This document shows positions 8,389 through 17,805 of a DNA stretch of 64,000 nucleotides, piece after piece. The position numbers and the translations under genes are program-made. This DNA is from Streptomyces sp. Act143 (GTDB taxonomy: Bacteria > Actinomycetota > Actinomycetes > Streptomycetales > Streptomycetaceae), in contig NZ_QFRX01000001.1 in the NCBI RefSeq assembly GCF_003143935.1, forward strand, positions 4,629,201 to 4,693,200, in the 5' to 3' direction. The notes below the pieces were generated by a model. The model searched no databases. It worked only from the letters and a program-made list of their open reading frames with translations, and was not told the origin of the DNA. Each line of letters begins with the position of its first letter. Position 1 is the stretch's first letter.

Positions 8389-9366
8389 CTATTTCTGCCG
8401 CTGCGACCGCCACACCAGGAACAGCGCCGAAGCCACCGCCGCGCCCCGCACCACCCACGGCCAGGTGTCGGCGACCGCGTCGTTCATGTGCCCCTCGGCG
8501 ATGGGGTCGCCCCAGCGGCCCTCGGTCCGGCCCCACAGCCAGACGACACCCGCGGCGAGGGAGAGGCCGGGCAGGAACATCACCGCCCACTTCGTCTCCG
8601 CGTCGGTCAGCCGGCGCGAGGCGTAGGCGATCAGCCAGCCGACCAGCAGCACGACGAGGTTGCCGATCACCGCGCCCACGACCAGGCAACCGGCGGCGAG
8701 CAGCAGCAGGGGGTTGGCCCACTTGCCCTTGGGGAGGGAAAGCAGCCGCCGCCTGCGCGGAGCGGCCTCCTCCGCCTCCTCCGGCTGCGCCGCCTTCTCG
8801 GCCGGGGGCCGCGGCGCGCTCGGGGCCTCCTTCGGCGGCGGGGGCTTGAGCAGTTCGGGGATCTCCACCCCGCCGACGAAACCGGGGACGCCCTCGCCGG
8901 GGCCGAACGGGGAGTCGTCCACCCGCCACCAGTCCGGCTGGAGCTCGCCGTCCCCGAGCTCGGCCGCGCCGGCCAGGTGCGGCGGGGCCGGGGTCCCGTC
9001 CGGTGCCTCCGGGGCCCCGGCGGGGCGGGGCTTGGGGATGATCCGGCGCAGCCCCCTGGGGCGCCGCTCCTCCACGTCCCGGTCGCGCTGCACGGGCACG
9101 GCGGTAGGGGTGGGCGCGGGCACCGTCACGGCCTGCGGGGCGCCGCCGGCCGCGGTGACGACCTCGTCGGGACTGCCAAGGCGGTCGATGATGCGGCGCA
9201 CCGCCGCGGGGCTGTCCACGGGCGCCTTGGCGCGGCGGCGGTCGATCTCGTTGCGCAGTTCGGAGACCAGCCGCATGCGGGTGCCGGACGGCAACTGCCG
9301 CTGCTGCGCCATGTCGCCGACACGGCTCAGATACTCGTAGACGACCTGATCGCTCTCGATGCCCAC
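8389..9366 (-). CDS. HAAS-like membrane protein
   Basis: The product is 325 residues from GTG 9366, which has GGAGGG 7 bases upstream. Residues about 5-75 (YEYLSRVGDM, then LVSELRNEIDRRR, then RRIIDRLGSPDEVV) resemble the HAAS/DUF1700 helical domain found in membrane regulators of actinobacteria. A long Pro/Ala/Glu-rich linker follows, then three to four membrane helices from residue about 205 to the end. It probably has a cytoplasmic helical sensor part and a C-terminal membrane anchor. Function unknown. Confidence 0.65.
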   Translation of the reverse strand: MGIESDQVVYEYLSRVGDMAQQRQLPSGTRMRLVSELRNEIDRRRAKAPVDSPAAVRRIIDRLGSPDEVVTAAGGAPQAVTVPAPTPTAVPVQRDRDVEERRPRGLRRIIPKPRPAGAPEAPDGTPAPPHLAGAAELGDGELQPDWWRVDDSPFGPGEGVPGFVGGVEIPELLKPPPPKEAPSAPRPPAEKAAQPEEAEEAAPRRRRLLSLPKGKWANPLLLLAAGCLVVGAVIGNLVVLLVGWLIAYASRRLTDAETKWAVMFLPGLSLAAGVVWLWGRTEGRWGDPIAEGHMNDAVADTWPWVVRGAAVASALFLVWRSQRQK

Positions 9367-9520
9367 GAAGTCCCTCCGGGGGGCGGCGGGTTGATGCTCC
9401 GTGGGTGACGGTATCGCGCGCGGGGCGGCCGACCTAGCCACGGACTGTCGTGCCGCCGGGGCGGGTTGCGACTCACCGAGCCGCACCTCGCCGTCGTACC
9501 CACCCGCTACCGTGGGTCGG

Positions 9521-12049
9521 ATGAGCACCCCGGCCACCCCGCCCCGCTCCCTCGCCGAAGCCCTCCGGGCCAGGGACGACGTCTCCCTGGCCGCGCTGCT
9601 GCGGGCCCGCCCCGACCTCATCACCCCCGTCCCCACCGACCTCACCCAGCTGGCCACCCGTGCCGGGACGCGGGCGTCCGTCGTCCGTGCCCTGGAGCGG
9701 CTCGACCGCTTCGCGCTGCAGACCGCGGAGGCGCTGGCCGTGGCCGGGGACCCGGCCTCGTACGCGGAACTGCTCGGGCTGCTGGCCGGGGACGCCGGCG
9801 ACCGCGCCGTCGCCGCCGCGCTGCCCCGGGCGCTGGGCACGCTGCGCGAGCAGGCACTGGTGTGGGGCGAGGACGCGCGGCTCAGGCTGGTGCGCACCGC
9901 GCGGGAGCTGCTCGCGCCCTCGCCGCAGCATCCGTCGCCGACGGGGCTCGGGCCGACCGTGCAGGAGGCATCCGCGGGGATGTCGCCGGGGCGGATCCAG
10001 GAGATCGTGACGGCGGCCGGGCTGCCGTCCACGCACGACTCCGTGTCGGCGGTGGCCGCGCTGACCGGGCTGTTCACCGACCGCAAGCGGATGACGAAGC
10101 TGCTCGCCGCTCTGCCGGAGGAGTCCCTGGACGTGCTGCGGCGGCTGGTGTGGGGGCCGCCGTACGGGCAGGTCACGGCCGATCCGGCACCCCGGCTGCG
10201 GCGGCTGCTGGACCTCGGGCTGCTGCTGCCGACCTCGCCGGGAACGGTCGTGCTGCCGCGTGAGGTCGCGCTGCATCTGCGCGGCGGGCTCGCGCACCGG
10301 GAGACCGAGCCGGTGCCGCCGGTCGTCGAGGCGGCGGCCTCCTACCGTCCACAGGTTGTGGACGCCACGGCGGCCGGGCAGGCGTACACCGCGCTGGCGA
10401 CCGTCGAGGAGCTGCTGAAGGACTGGGACGAGGGCGGGCCCGCGGTGCTGCGGGCCGGCGGGCTGAGCGTGCGGGACCTGAAGCGGACCGCGGTCGCCCT
10501 CGACGTGCCCGAGCCCGCCGCCGCGTTCTGGATCGAACTGGCCTACGCCGCCGGCCTGCTGGCCTCCGACGGCGAGGCCGACGAGCGGTACGCGGCGACC
10601 CCGGCCTACGACGAGTGGCTGGAACGGCCCCCCGCCGAACGCTGGGTCCGGCTCGCGGAGGCGTGGCTGGCTGCGACCCGGACGGCGGGCCTGGTCGGCG
10701 GCCGGGACGCCAAGGAGCGGGCGCTGTCGGCCCTCGGCCCCGGGCTCGACCGCAGCGCCGCGTCGGAGGTGCGGCACCGGGTGCTGACCCTGCTGGCGGG
10801 ACTGCCGGAGGGGGCGGCGCCGGTGGCGGAGTCGGTACTGGCGCGGCTGCGCTGGGAACGGCCGCAGCGCCGCGAGGACGACCTGCGCTCCCGGCTCGCC
10901 CGGTGGACGCTGGAGGAGGCCGAGCTGCTCGGCGTCACCGGGCGCGGCGCGCTGGCGGCGCACGGGCGGGCGCTGCTGGGGTCAGCCGCGGCCCCCGGCC
11001 CCGGCCGGACCGCGCAGGAGGAGCCGACGGGCCCCGGCGACAAGCTCCCCGTGCACCATCACCCCGTACCGGTGCCCCACCCGGAACCCCTCTCCGCCGC
11101 CGAGCAGGCCGTCGCCGCCGCGGCCGCCGGACGGCTGCTGGCGCCGCTGCTGCCCGAGCCGCTCGACCATGTGCTGCTCCAGGCCGACCTGACGGCGGTG
11201 GCGCCGGGGCCGTTGCAGCGCCCGCTCGCCGACATGCTGGGGGTGCTCGCGGACGTGGAGTCCAAGGGCGGGGCGACCGTCTACCGGTTCACGCCGGGCT
11301 CGGTACGGCGGGCACTGGACGCCGGGCAGTCCGCCTCCGACCTGCACGCCTTCCTGACCGCGCACTCCCGGACGCCGGTGCCGCAGCCGCTCGCCTACCT
11401 GATCGACGACGTGGCCCGCAAGCACGGGCATCTGCGGGTCGGGGCGGCCTCCGCGTACGTCCGCTGCGACGACGACGCCGTGCTGAACGAGATCCTCGCC
11501 GACAAGCGGGCCGCGAGCCTGGGACTGCGGCGCCTGGCGCCCACGGTCCTGGCCGCGCAGGCCGACCCGGCCGCCCTGCTGGACGGGCTGCGCTCGATGG
11601 GCTTCGCGCCGGCCGCCGAGTCCGCCGAGGGCGACGTCCTGATCGCCCGCGCCCACGCCCACCGCACCCCGCCGCGCACGGCCCCCGAGCCGGTCCCGGA
11701 CGGCCCGCCGGTGCCGGACGCGACCCTGCTGACGGCGGCGATCCGCGCGATCCGGGCCGGCGACCTGGCCTCCACGACCCCGCGCAAGCAGGCCCCCTCG
11801 GCGGGCCCGGCCGGTGAACTCCCCCGCACCAGCTCCGCCGAGACCCTCGCCACCATGCAGGCCGCCGTCCTCACCGGCGAGGCCCTGTGGATCGGCTACG
11901 TCAACGCCGAGGGCGCCGCCAGCCAGCGCGTCATCGCCCCGGTCCGCGTCGAGGGCGGCTTCGTGACGGCGTACGACCACACGGCGGACGAGGTGCGGAC
12001 GTACCCGCTGCACCGGATCACCGGGGTGGCGGAGCTCGCCGACGACTGA
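9521..12049 (+). CDS. Helicase-associated (Helicase_C_3) protein with C-terminal WYL-like domain
   Basis: The product is 842 residues from ATG 9521. The N-terminal two thirds match the large actinobacterial 'helicase C-terminal domain' proteins (Helicase_C_3 type): repeated winged-helix-like segments, and a conserved block near DVESKGGATVYRFTPGSVRRALDAGQS followed by AYLIDDVARKHGHLRVG. It lacks Walker motifs, so it is not an ATPase itself. The last about 70 residues (LWIGYVNAEGAASQRVIAPVRVEGGFVTAYDHTA in part) fit a WYL ligand-binding domain. It lies about 700 bases upstream of an XPB helicase gene in the same direction and is a likely functional partner. Confidence 0.75.
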   Translation: MSTPATPPRSLAEALRARDDVSLAALLRARPDLITPVPTDLTQLATRAGTRASVVRALERLDRFALQTAEALAVAGDPASYAELLGLLAGDAGDRAVAAALPRALGTLREQALVWGEDARLRLVRTARELLAPSPQHPSPTGLGPTVQEASAGMSPGRIQEIVTAAGLPSTHDSVSAVAALTGLFTDRKRMTKLLAALPEESLDVLRRLVWGPPYGQVTADPAPRLRRLLDLGLLLPTSPGTVVLPREVALHLRGGLAHRETEPVPPVVEAAASYRPQVVDATAAGQAYTALATVEELLKDWDEGGPAVLRAGGLSVRDLKRTAVALDVPEPAAAFWIELAYAAGLLASDGEADERYAATPAYDEWLERPPAERWVRLAEAWLAATRTAGLVGGRDAKERALSALGPGLDRSAASEVRHRVLTLLAGLPEGAAPVAESVLARLRWERPQRREDDLRSRLARWTLEEAELLGVTGRGALAAHGRALLGSAAAPGPGRTAQEEPTGPGDKLPVHHHPVPVPHPEPLSAAEQAVAAAAAGRLLAPLLPEPLDHVLLQADLTAVAPGPLQRPLADMLGVLADVESKGGATVYRFTPGSVRRALDAGQSASDLHAFLTAHSRTPVPQPLAYLIDDVARKHGHLRVGAASAYVRCDDDAVLNEILADKRAASLGLRRLAPTVLAAQADPAALLDGLRSMGFAPAAESAEGDVLIARAHAHRTPPRTAPEPVPDGPPVPDATLLTAAIRAIRAGDLASTTPRKQAPSAGPAGELPRTSSAETLATMQAAVLTGEALWIGYVNAEGAASQRVIAPVRVEGGFVTAYDHTADEVRTYPLHRITGVAELADD

Positions 12050-12064
12050 GGCCCTGGTCCGGCC

Positions 12065-12610
12065 CTAGCAGTCGCTCACGGGGGCGTCCGCGGCCAGGCC
12101 GAAGTGGGTGCGGGCGGCGGCTTCCAGGGGGGTGGCCGAGAGGGTGCCGTCGAGTTCGGCGCGGGCGAAGTGGCCGAAGTGGGCGTGGGTCCACTCCACG
12201 TAGCCCGCCCCTTCGGGCGGTTCCTCCTGGGACAGGACGCGGTAGCCGCCCGCCGCGTCCGCGTCCCGCTCCAGCCGCAGCACCTGGGGGACGTGGACGC
12301 CCGAGCACTCGACGAGGGAGTGGGCCTGCACCCCGTACTCCATGCAGAACGTGTCGACGCCCGCCCGTACGACTCCCCCGCGCTCGTCGAGCTCCAGCGC
12401 CTCCGCCCGGCAGAACCACCGCGCGCCGAGCTCCGGGTCGGCCTCCCCGTACCCGGTGCCGTGCGCGTCGGCCGCCAGCCGCGCCTCGATCGCGGGACGT
12501 ATCTCGTGCCACAGGTCGGTGTCGATGTCCTGCGGCCACACCACCCACGCCCCCGTGGCCACCAGCACCGCCGTGGCCCCGACCCCGAACCCCCACCTGC
12601 CCACCGACAC
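12065..12610 (-). CDS. Hypothetical single-pass membrane or exported protein
   Basis: The product is 181 residues from GTG 12610, with GAGGAG 6 bases upstream. One hydrophobic helix (residues about 7-25, GFGVGATAVLVATGAWVVW) is followed by a soluble domain with four cysteines (WFCRAE, TFCMEY, VECSGV and the terminal VSDC) that could pair outside the membrane. It lies between the two helicase genes on the opposite strand. I do not recognise a family; related small proteins are common in Streptomyces. Confidence 0.65.
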   Translation of the reverse strand: MSVGRWGFGVGATAVLVATGAWVVWPQDIDTDLWHEIRPAIEARLAADAHGTGYGEADPELGARWFCRAEALELDERGGVVRAGVDTFCMEYGVQAHSLVECSGVHVPQVLRLERDADAAGGYRVLSQEEPPEGAGYVEWTHAHFGHFARAELDGTLSATPLEAAARTHFGLAADAPVSDC

Positions 12611-12746
12611 CGCGTGCTCCTCACTCCGCCGGTCCCCGCCCCGCTAGACAGCCGAGCCGGGCCCGGGGTTGCACAGGCGCCAGGATCGGTTGCCGCCGGT
12701 ATGCGGCACACTGGACGTTTGGCCCGTGCGGAAGGGAAGTGCGTAC

Positions 12747-14390
12747 GTGAACGGACCGCTGATCGTCCAGTCGGACAAGACCCTGCTCCTGGAGGTCGAC
12801 CACGAGCAGGCCGACGAGTGCCGTCGGGCCATCGCGCCGTTCGCGGAGCTGGAGCGGGCGCCGGAGCACATCCACACCTACCGGGTCACCCCGCTGGGGC
12901 TGTGGAACGCGCGGGCGGCCGGGCATGACGCCGAGCAGGTCGTCGACGCGCTCGTGCAGTACAGCCGGTACCCGGTGCCGCACGCGCTGCTCGTCGACGT
13001 CGCCGAGACCATGGACCGGTACGGGCGGCTGACGCTCTCCAAGCACCCGGCGCACGGGCTCGTGCTGACCACCACCGACCGGCCGGTGCTGGAGGAGATC
13101 CTGCGGTCCAAGAAGGTCGCGCCGCTGGTCGGGGCGCGGATCGACCCGGACACCGTCGTCGTGCACCCCTCCGAGCGCGGGCAGATCAAGCAGACGCTGC
13201 TGAAGCTGGGGTGGCCCGCCGAGGACCTCGCCGGGTACGTGGACGGTGAGGCGCATCCGATCGAGCTGGCCGAGGACGGCTGGGCGCTCAGGCCGTACCA
13301 GAAGCAGGCCGTGGAGAACTTCTGGCACGGCGGCAGCGGCGTGGTCGTGCTGCCCTGCGGCGCCGGGAAGACCCTCGTCGGGGCCGGGTCCATGGCGCAG
13401 GCCAAGTCGACCACCCTCATCCTCGTCACCAACACCGTCTCCGCCCGGCAGTGGAAGCACGAGCTGGTGAAGCGGACCTCGCTGACCGAGGACGAGATCG
13501 GCGAGTACAGCGGGACGCGGAAGGAGATCCGGCCGGTCACCATCGCCACCTACCAGGTGCTGACGACCCGGCGTAAGGGTGTCTATCCGCACCTGGAGCT
13601 GTTCGACTCCCGGGACTGGGGGCTGATCGTCTACGACGAGGTGCATCTGCTGCCCGCCCCCGTCTTCAAGTTCACCGCCGATCTCCAGGCCCGGCGGCGG
13701 CTGGGGCTCACCGCGACCCTGGTGCGGGAGGACGGGCGGGAGTCGGACGTCTTCTCGCTCATCGGGCCCAAGCGGTTCGACGCGCCCTGGAAGGAGATCG
13801 AGGCGCAGGGGTACATCGCGCCCGCCGACTGTGTCGAGGTCCGGGTCAATCTGACCGACTCCGAGCGGCTCGCGTACGCCACCGCCGAGCAGGAGGAGAA
13901 GTACCGCTTCTGTGCGACCACCGCGACGAAGCGGAAGGTCACGGAGGCGCTGGTGCGGCGCTTCGCCGGGCAGCAGATCCTGGTCATCGGGCAGTACATC
14001 GACCAGCTCGACGAGCTCGGGGAGCACCTCGGGGCGCCGGTCATCAAGGGCGAGACGCCCAATGCCCAGCGCGAGAAGCTCTTCGACGCCTTCCGGGAGG
14101 GCGAGATCAGCGTCCTGGTGGTGTCGAAGGTGGCGAACTTCTCCATCGACCTGCCGGAGGCGACGGTCGCCATCCAGGTGTCGGGCACCTTCGGGTCGCG
14201 GCAGGAGGAGGCGCAGCGGCTCGGGCGGGTGCTGCGGCCCAAGGCGGACGGGCACCAGGCGCACTTCTACTCGGTGGTGGCCCGGGACACGATCGACCAG
14301 GACTTCGCCGCGCACCGGCAGCGGTTCCTGGCGGAGCAGGGGTACGCCTACCGGATCGTGGACGCCGACGAGCTGCTCGCGGAGGGCTGA
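12747..14390 (+). CDS. XPB-type DNA helicase (SF2)
   Basis: The product is 547 residues from GTG 12747, after a GGAAGGGA ribosome binding site. The N-terminal damage-recognition-like domain (residues 1-170; GPLIVQSDKTLLLEV) is followed by motif I LPCGAGKT near residue 204, motif II DEVH near 297, motif III GLTATL, and the C-terminal RecA domain ending with QRLGRVLRPK (motif VI). Bacterial XPB unwinds DNA 3' to 5' and acts in DNA repair in partner-dependent fashion. The usual archaeal nuclease partner Bax1 is absent; the helicase-associated protein upstream is the local candidate partner. Confidence 0.93.
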   Translation: MNGPLIVQSDKTLLLEVDHEQADECRRAIAPFAELERAPEHIHTYRVTPLGLWNARAAGHDAEQVVDALVQYSRYPVPHALLVDVAETMDRYGRLTLSKHPAHGLVLTTTDRPVLEEILRSKKVAPLVGARIDPDTVVVHPSERGQIKQTLLKLGWPAEDLAGYVDGEAHPIELAEDGWALRPYQKQAVENFWHGGSGVVVLPCGAGKTLVGAGSMAQAKSTTLILVTNTVSARQWKHELVKRTSLTEDEIGEYSGTRKEIRPVTIATYQVLTTRRKGVYPHLELFDSRDWGLIVYDEVHLLPAPVFKFTADLQARRRLGLTATLVREDGRESDVFSLIGPKRFDAPWKEIEAQGYIAPADCVEVRVNLTDSERLAYATAEQEEKYRFCATTATKRKVTEALVRRFAGQQILVIGQYIDQLDELGEHLGAPVIKGETPNAQREKLFDAFREGEISVLVVSKVANFSIDLPEATVAIQVSGTFGSRQEEAQRLGRVLRPKADGHQAHFYSVVARDTIDQDFAAHRQRFLAEQGYAYRIVDADELLAEG

Positions 14391-14406
14391 GGGCCGGGCC
14401 GACGGC

Positions 14407-14592
14407 TCACTTCTTGCGGCGGACGCCGGCTTCCTCGCCGTACTCGCCGAGTACGACGACGTCGAAGGCGGCGCCCGCGAAGGTCTTCAGGGCGCGCAGG
14501 GCGCTGCCGAGACGGTGGGTGGGGTGGGTTCCGGACAGGGGGGTCGCGCCGGACGGGCGACCGGGGGCTGGGGTGAGGGTCGCTGCACTCAT
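14407..14592 (-). CDS. Small hypothetical protein
   Basis: The product is 61 residues from ATG 14592; an earlier in-frame ATG at 14628 is possible. The N-terminus is Pro/Thr-rich, the middle (LGSALRALKTFAGAAFDVVVLGEY) is amphipathic to hydrophobic, and the end is basic (GVRRKK). It is convergent with the XPB helicase gene. The family is unknown; it looks coding by composition, but the start is uncertain. Confidence 0.5.
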   Translation of the reverse strand: MSAATLTPAPGRPSGATPLSGTHPTHRLGSALRALKTFAGAAFDVVVLGEYGEEAGVRRKK

Positions 14593-14735
14593 GTCTCCAT
14601 GGTGGCTTTCGTGGCATAAGGAGGGCATCGGTCCCAGGGCCCCACTTCCTGTGCTACCTGGGTACAACCCGGGCCGGGCGCCTCCCCCGGCGGAGGGAGG
14701 GGTGATCCCCTAGGGGGCCTGTCCGGCGGGTCGTG

Positions 14736-14886
14736 CCGCGGACGGAAGGAACGGTGGGCAGCCGCGCCCCGCGCCGCTGCCGCGGACGGAAATCGGTTGG
14801 CAGCCGTGCCCCGCGCTCCCGTAGGATTCCCGCTCTTGCCCGCCTCCCTCGACGGAGCGCCGCCGCCCGGACGGAAACCGGTCGGT
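14736..14886. repeat. Direct repeats upstream of helD
   Basis: Two imperfect copies of a unit of about 38 bp beginning CCGCGGACGGAA and ending GCCCCGCGC lie at 14736-14774 and 14780-14816. A shorter third copy of the CCGGACGGAAACCGG core lies at 14867-14885. They fill the 343-base gap before the HelD-family gene and may be operators. I see nothing else in the gap except a GC-rich hairpin-like segment near 14690-14720. Confidence 0.6.
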
Positions 14887-14935
14887 ACTTCGCAGCAGCA
14901 GCGACCCACCCCGCAGCACCTTCGGAGGCACCGCC

Positions 14936-16996
14936 TTGTCCACGCCCGTCGACGACCCCGCGCCCCTGGACGACCCGCTCGGCCGTGAGCGCCGTCATCT
15001 CGCCGAGTCCCGTGCCGCCCTGCGCGCCATGCGCGAGGACGTCGAGTCCCTCGACATCAAGGACGTCACCGCGAACTGGGTCAACGCCGAGGTCCTCGCC
15101 CGCCAGATCGACGAGCGCATCAGGGCCCTCGCCGACCTCAGCGACACCCCGCTCTTCTTCGGCCGCCTCGACTATCTGCACGCCCCGGGCGCGGAGCAGG
15201 CGGAGGGCGCGGACGGGGAGCGCTTCTACATCGGGCGGCGGCATGTGCACGACCACGACGGCGATCCGATGGTCATCGACTGGCGTGCGCCGGTCTCGCA
15301 GCCGTTCTACCGGGCGTCCAAGAAGGACCCGATGGACGTGGGCCTGCGCCGCCGCTTCGGGTACACGCGCGGGGACATCACGGCGTACGAGGACGAGCAC
15401 CTCTCCGACCCCGCCGAGGCGGCCACCACCAGCAAGCTCCTCCAGCAGGAGATCGAGCGGCCGCGTGTCGGTCCGATGCGGGACATCGTCGCCACCATCC
15501 AGCCCGAGCAGGACGAGATCGTGCGGTCGGGGCTGGGCGGGACGGTGTGCGTGCAGGGAGGGCCGGGGACCGGGAAGACGGCCGTCGGTCTGCACCGGGT
15601 GGCGTACCTGCTGTACGCCCACCGGGACCGGCTCGCCCGCACCGGCACCCTCGTCATCGGGCCGAACCGGTCCTTCCTGCACTACATCGAGCAAGTGCTG
15701 CCCGCGCTGGGCGAGTTGAGCGTGCAGCAGGCCACCGTCGACGATCTGGTGGCGAAGGGCGTCGAGGTGCGCGGCAGCGACGACGCGGCCGCCGCGGTCG
15801 TCAAGGGCGACGCGAGGATGGCGGAGGTGCTGCGCCGGGCCGTCTACGCGCACGTGACCATGCCGACCGAGCCGGTGGTCGTGGTGCGCGGCTCCCGGCG
15901 GTGGCGGGTCCCGGCGTACGAACTGGAGGGCATCGTCCGCGAGTTGCTGGACCGGGACATCCGCTACGGCGCCGCCCGCGACGCCCTTCCGCAGCGCATC
16001 GCGCACGCGGTGCTGGTGCAGATGGAGCGTTCGGGCGAGGCGCCGGACGACCGGGTGCAGGACGCGGTGGCCCGCAACGCGGCGGTGAAGGCGGCGGTGA
16101 AGCAGATCTGGCCGCCGGTCGACCCGGCGAAGCTGGTGCTGCGGCTGCTGACGGACGCGGACTTCCTCGCCGTCCACGCGGCCGGGGTCCTCGACGAGGA
16201 CGAGCAGAAGACGATCCTGTGGGCGAAGCCCGTGCGGTCGGTGAAGTCGGCCAAGTGGTCGGCCGCGGACGCGGTGCTGATCGACGAGGCGGCGGACGTC
16301 GTCGAGCGCACGCACTCCCTCGGCCATGTGGTGCTGGACGAGGCGCAGGACCTGTCCCCCATGCAGTACCGGGCGGTGGGCCGGCGCTGCACCACCGGCT
16401 CCGCGACCGTCCTCGGCGACCTGGCGCAGGGCACCACGCCCTGGGCGACGCGGAGTTGGGACGAGGCGCTCGCCCACCTCGGCAAGGCGGACGGCGTGAT
16501 CGAGGAGCTGACGGCCGGTTTCCGGGTGCCGACGGACGTCATCACGTACGCCTCCCGGCTGCTGCCGCACATCGCGCCGGGGCTGACGCCGGTCGCGTCG
16601 GTCCGTGAGAACCCCGGCTTCTTCGACCTGCGGGAGGTCTCGGGGACGTCCGAAGTCGTCGCCGCCTGCGAGGAGTTGCTGCGCAACGAGGGCTCGACGG
16701 GGCTGATCGCCGCGGACGCTCGCATCCCGGCGCTGGCGGTGGCCCTCGACGCGGCCGGCATCGGCTGCCTGGCCCCCGGCGAGGAGACGACCGAGGAGAC
16801 CCGGCTGACGCTCGTCCCCGCCTCGCTGGCAAAGGGTCTGGAGTACGACTACGTCGTCCTCGACGAGCCGCAGGCGGTGGTCGACGGCGAGCCGGACGAG
16901 CGGACGGGGCTGCGGCGGTTGTACGTGGCGCTCACCCGTGCGGTGTCGGGCTTGATCGTCACTCACTCCGCGCAGCTGCCGCCGCAACTCGGCTGA
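14936..16996 (+). CDS. helD: HelD-family RNA polymerase-recycling ATPase
   Basis: The product is 686 residues from TTG 14936, preceded by GGAGG at spacing 7. It has the HelD layout: an N-terminal coiled coil (residues 15-60, RERRHLAESRAALRAMREDVE), UvrD-like 1A domain with Walker A GGPGTGKT near residue 210, a long helical insertion, Walker B VVLDEAQDLSPMQYR, and the C-terminal motif LVPASLAKGLEYDYVVLDEP plus RRLYVALTRA. Family members remove stalled RNA polymerase from nucleic acid, and some actinobacterial ones (HelR) protect against rifamycins. I cannot tell which subtype this is from sequence alone. Confidence 0.85.
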   Translation: MSTPVDDPAPLDDPLGRERRHLAESRAALRAMREDVESLDIKDVTANWVNAEVLARQIDERIRALADLSDTPLFFGRLDYLHAPGAEQAEGADGERFYIGRRHVHDHDGDPMVIDWRAPVSQPFYRASKKDPMDVGLRRRFGYTRGDITAYEDEHLSDPAEAATTSKLLQQEIERPRVGPMRDIVATIQPEQDEIVRSGLGGTVCVQGGPGTGKTAVGLHRVAYLLYAHRDRLARTGTLVIGPNRSFLHYIEQVLPALGELSVQQATVDDLVAKGVEVRGSDDAAAAVVKGDARMAEVLRRAVYAHVTMPTEPVVVVRGSRRWRVPAYELEGIVRELLDRDIRYGAARDALPQRIAHAVLVQMERSGEAPDDRVQDAVARNAAVKAAVKQIWPPVDPAKLVLRLLTDADFLAVHAAGVLDEDEQKTILWAKPVRSVKSAKWSAADAVLIDEAADVVERTHSLGHVVLDEAQDLSPMQYRAVGRRCTTGSATVLGDLAQGTTPWATRSWDEALAHLGKADGVIEELTAGFRVPTDVITYASRLLPHIAPGLTPVASVRENPGFFDLREVSGTSEVVAACEELLRNEGSTGLIAADARIPALAVALDAAGIGCLAPGEETTEETRLTLVPASLAKGLEYDYVVLDEPQAVVDGEPDERTGLRRLYVALTRAVSGLIVTHSAQLPPQLG

Positions 16997-17032
16997 GAAG
17001 GTGCCGCTCGCTGTCGGGTGCCGGGTGCGAGT

Positions 17033-17758
17033 TCACTGTGGCTCGGCGTGCGGTTCCCCGCGCCCCTGAAAGCCCTCCAGCAGCCGGCGCCACTCCGCCA
17101 CCGCCTGGGCCGAGACCGGGTGCTCCCAGCCCCCCGGCCTCGCCGCTCCGCCGATGTGGAAGGCGTCGACCCCGGCCGCCAGCAGGTGCGGGACATGTTC
17201 CAGGGCCAGCCCGCCGCCCACCAGGATCTGCTGCTCGTAACCCGGGTCCCCGGCTCTCGCCGCCTCGGTGAGGAGGGTCGGCAGCCCTTCCGTCACTCCC
17301 GTCGACGCCCCCGCCGTGAGGTAGGTGTCCAGCCCCGGCAGGTCGGCGAGCTGCTTGCGCAGGGCGTCCCGGTCGGCAGCGTGGTCGATGGCGCGGTGGA
17401 AGGTCCAGGGGCAGCCGTCCAGTTCGGCGACCACGCGCTCCACGGCCGTCAGGTCCACGCCGCCCGCCGCGTCGAGGAAGCCGAGCACGAACTGGTCCGC
17501 ACCGGCGGCGCGCAGCTCACCGGCGGTGCGGACCAGCCGGTCCGCCTCTCCCGCGGCGAAGCCGTCCGCCAGTCGCACCATCACGCGCAGGTCGATGTCG
17601 ACGGCGGCCCGGATCGCGGTGAAGGTCGCCACGGACGGGGTCAGGCCGTCGGCCGCCATGTCGGTCACCAGCTCCAGCCGGTCCGCGCCGCCGGCCTGCG
17701 CCGCGATCGCGTCCTCGGCGTCGAGGGCGATGACCTCCAGGACTGCGCGGTTGCTCAT
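17033..17758 (-). CDS. cutC: CutC family protein
   Basis: The product is 241 residues from ATG 17758, the normal CutC length. The family forms a TIM barrel; recognisable parts are EVIALDAEDAIAAQAGGADRLELV, a mid-barrel QFVLGFLDAAGGVDL, CPWTFHRAID near residue 140, and GGGLALEHVPHLLAAGVDAFHIG. It was named for copper homeostasis in Escherichia coli, but the biochemical activity is unsettled. The last dozen residues (GFQGRGEPHAEPQ) are encoded by a copy of a short interspersed repeat. A DasR-like site lies 48 bases upstream of the start. Confidence 0.88.
   Translation of the reverse strand: MSNRAVLEVIALDAEDAIAAQAGGADRLELVTDMAADGLTPSVATFTAIRAAVDIDLRVMVRLADGFAAGEADRLVRTAGELRAAGADQFVLGFLDAAGGVDLTAVERVVAELDGCPWTFHRAIDHAADRDALRKQLADLPGLDTYLTAGASTGVTEGLPTLLTEAARAGDPGYEQQILVGGGLALEHVPHLLAAGVDAFHIGGAARPGGWEHPVSAQAVAEWRRLLEGFQGRGEPHAEPQ
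17038..17070 (-). repeat. Partial copy of short interspersed repeat
   Basis: On the minus strand this segment reads CAGGGGCGCGGGGAACCG and continues to GAGCCAC. It corresponds to the first 30 bases or so of the repeat seen at 39664-39710 and 47213-47258, and here it forms the 3' end of cutC. Confidence 0.7.
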
Positions 17759-17805
17759 GGGACCCCGTTCGTTGGCGTGGGCGGCAGGACGATGACTGGG
17801 CGACT

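Noticed and set aside
14593..14935. Rifamycin-associated element before helD
   Set aside because: I could not find the described element; only unrelated repeats are present, so rifamycin control is not claimed.
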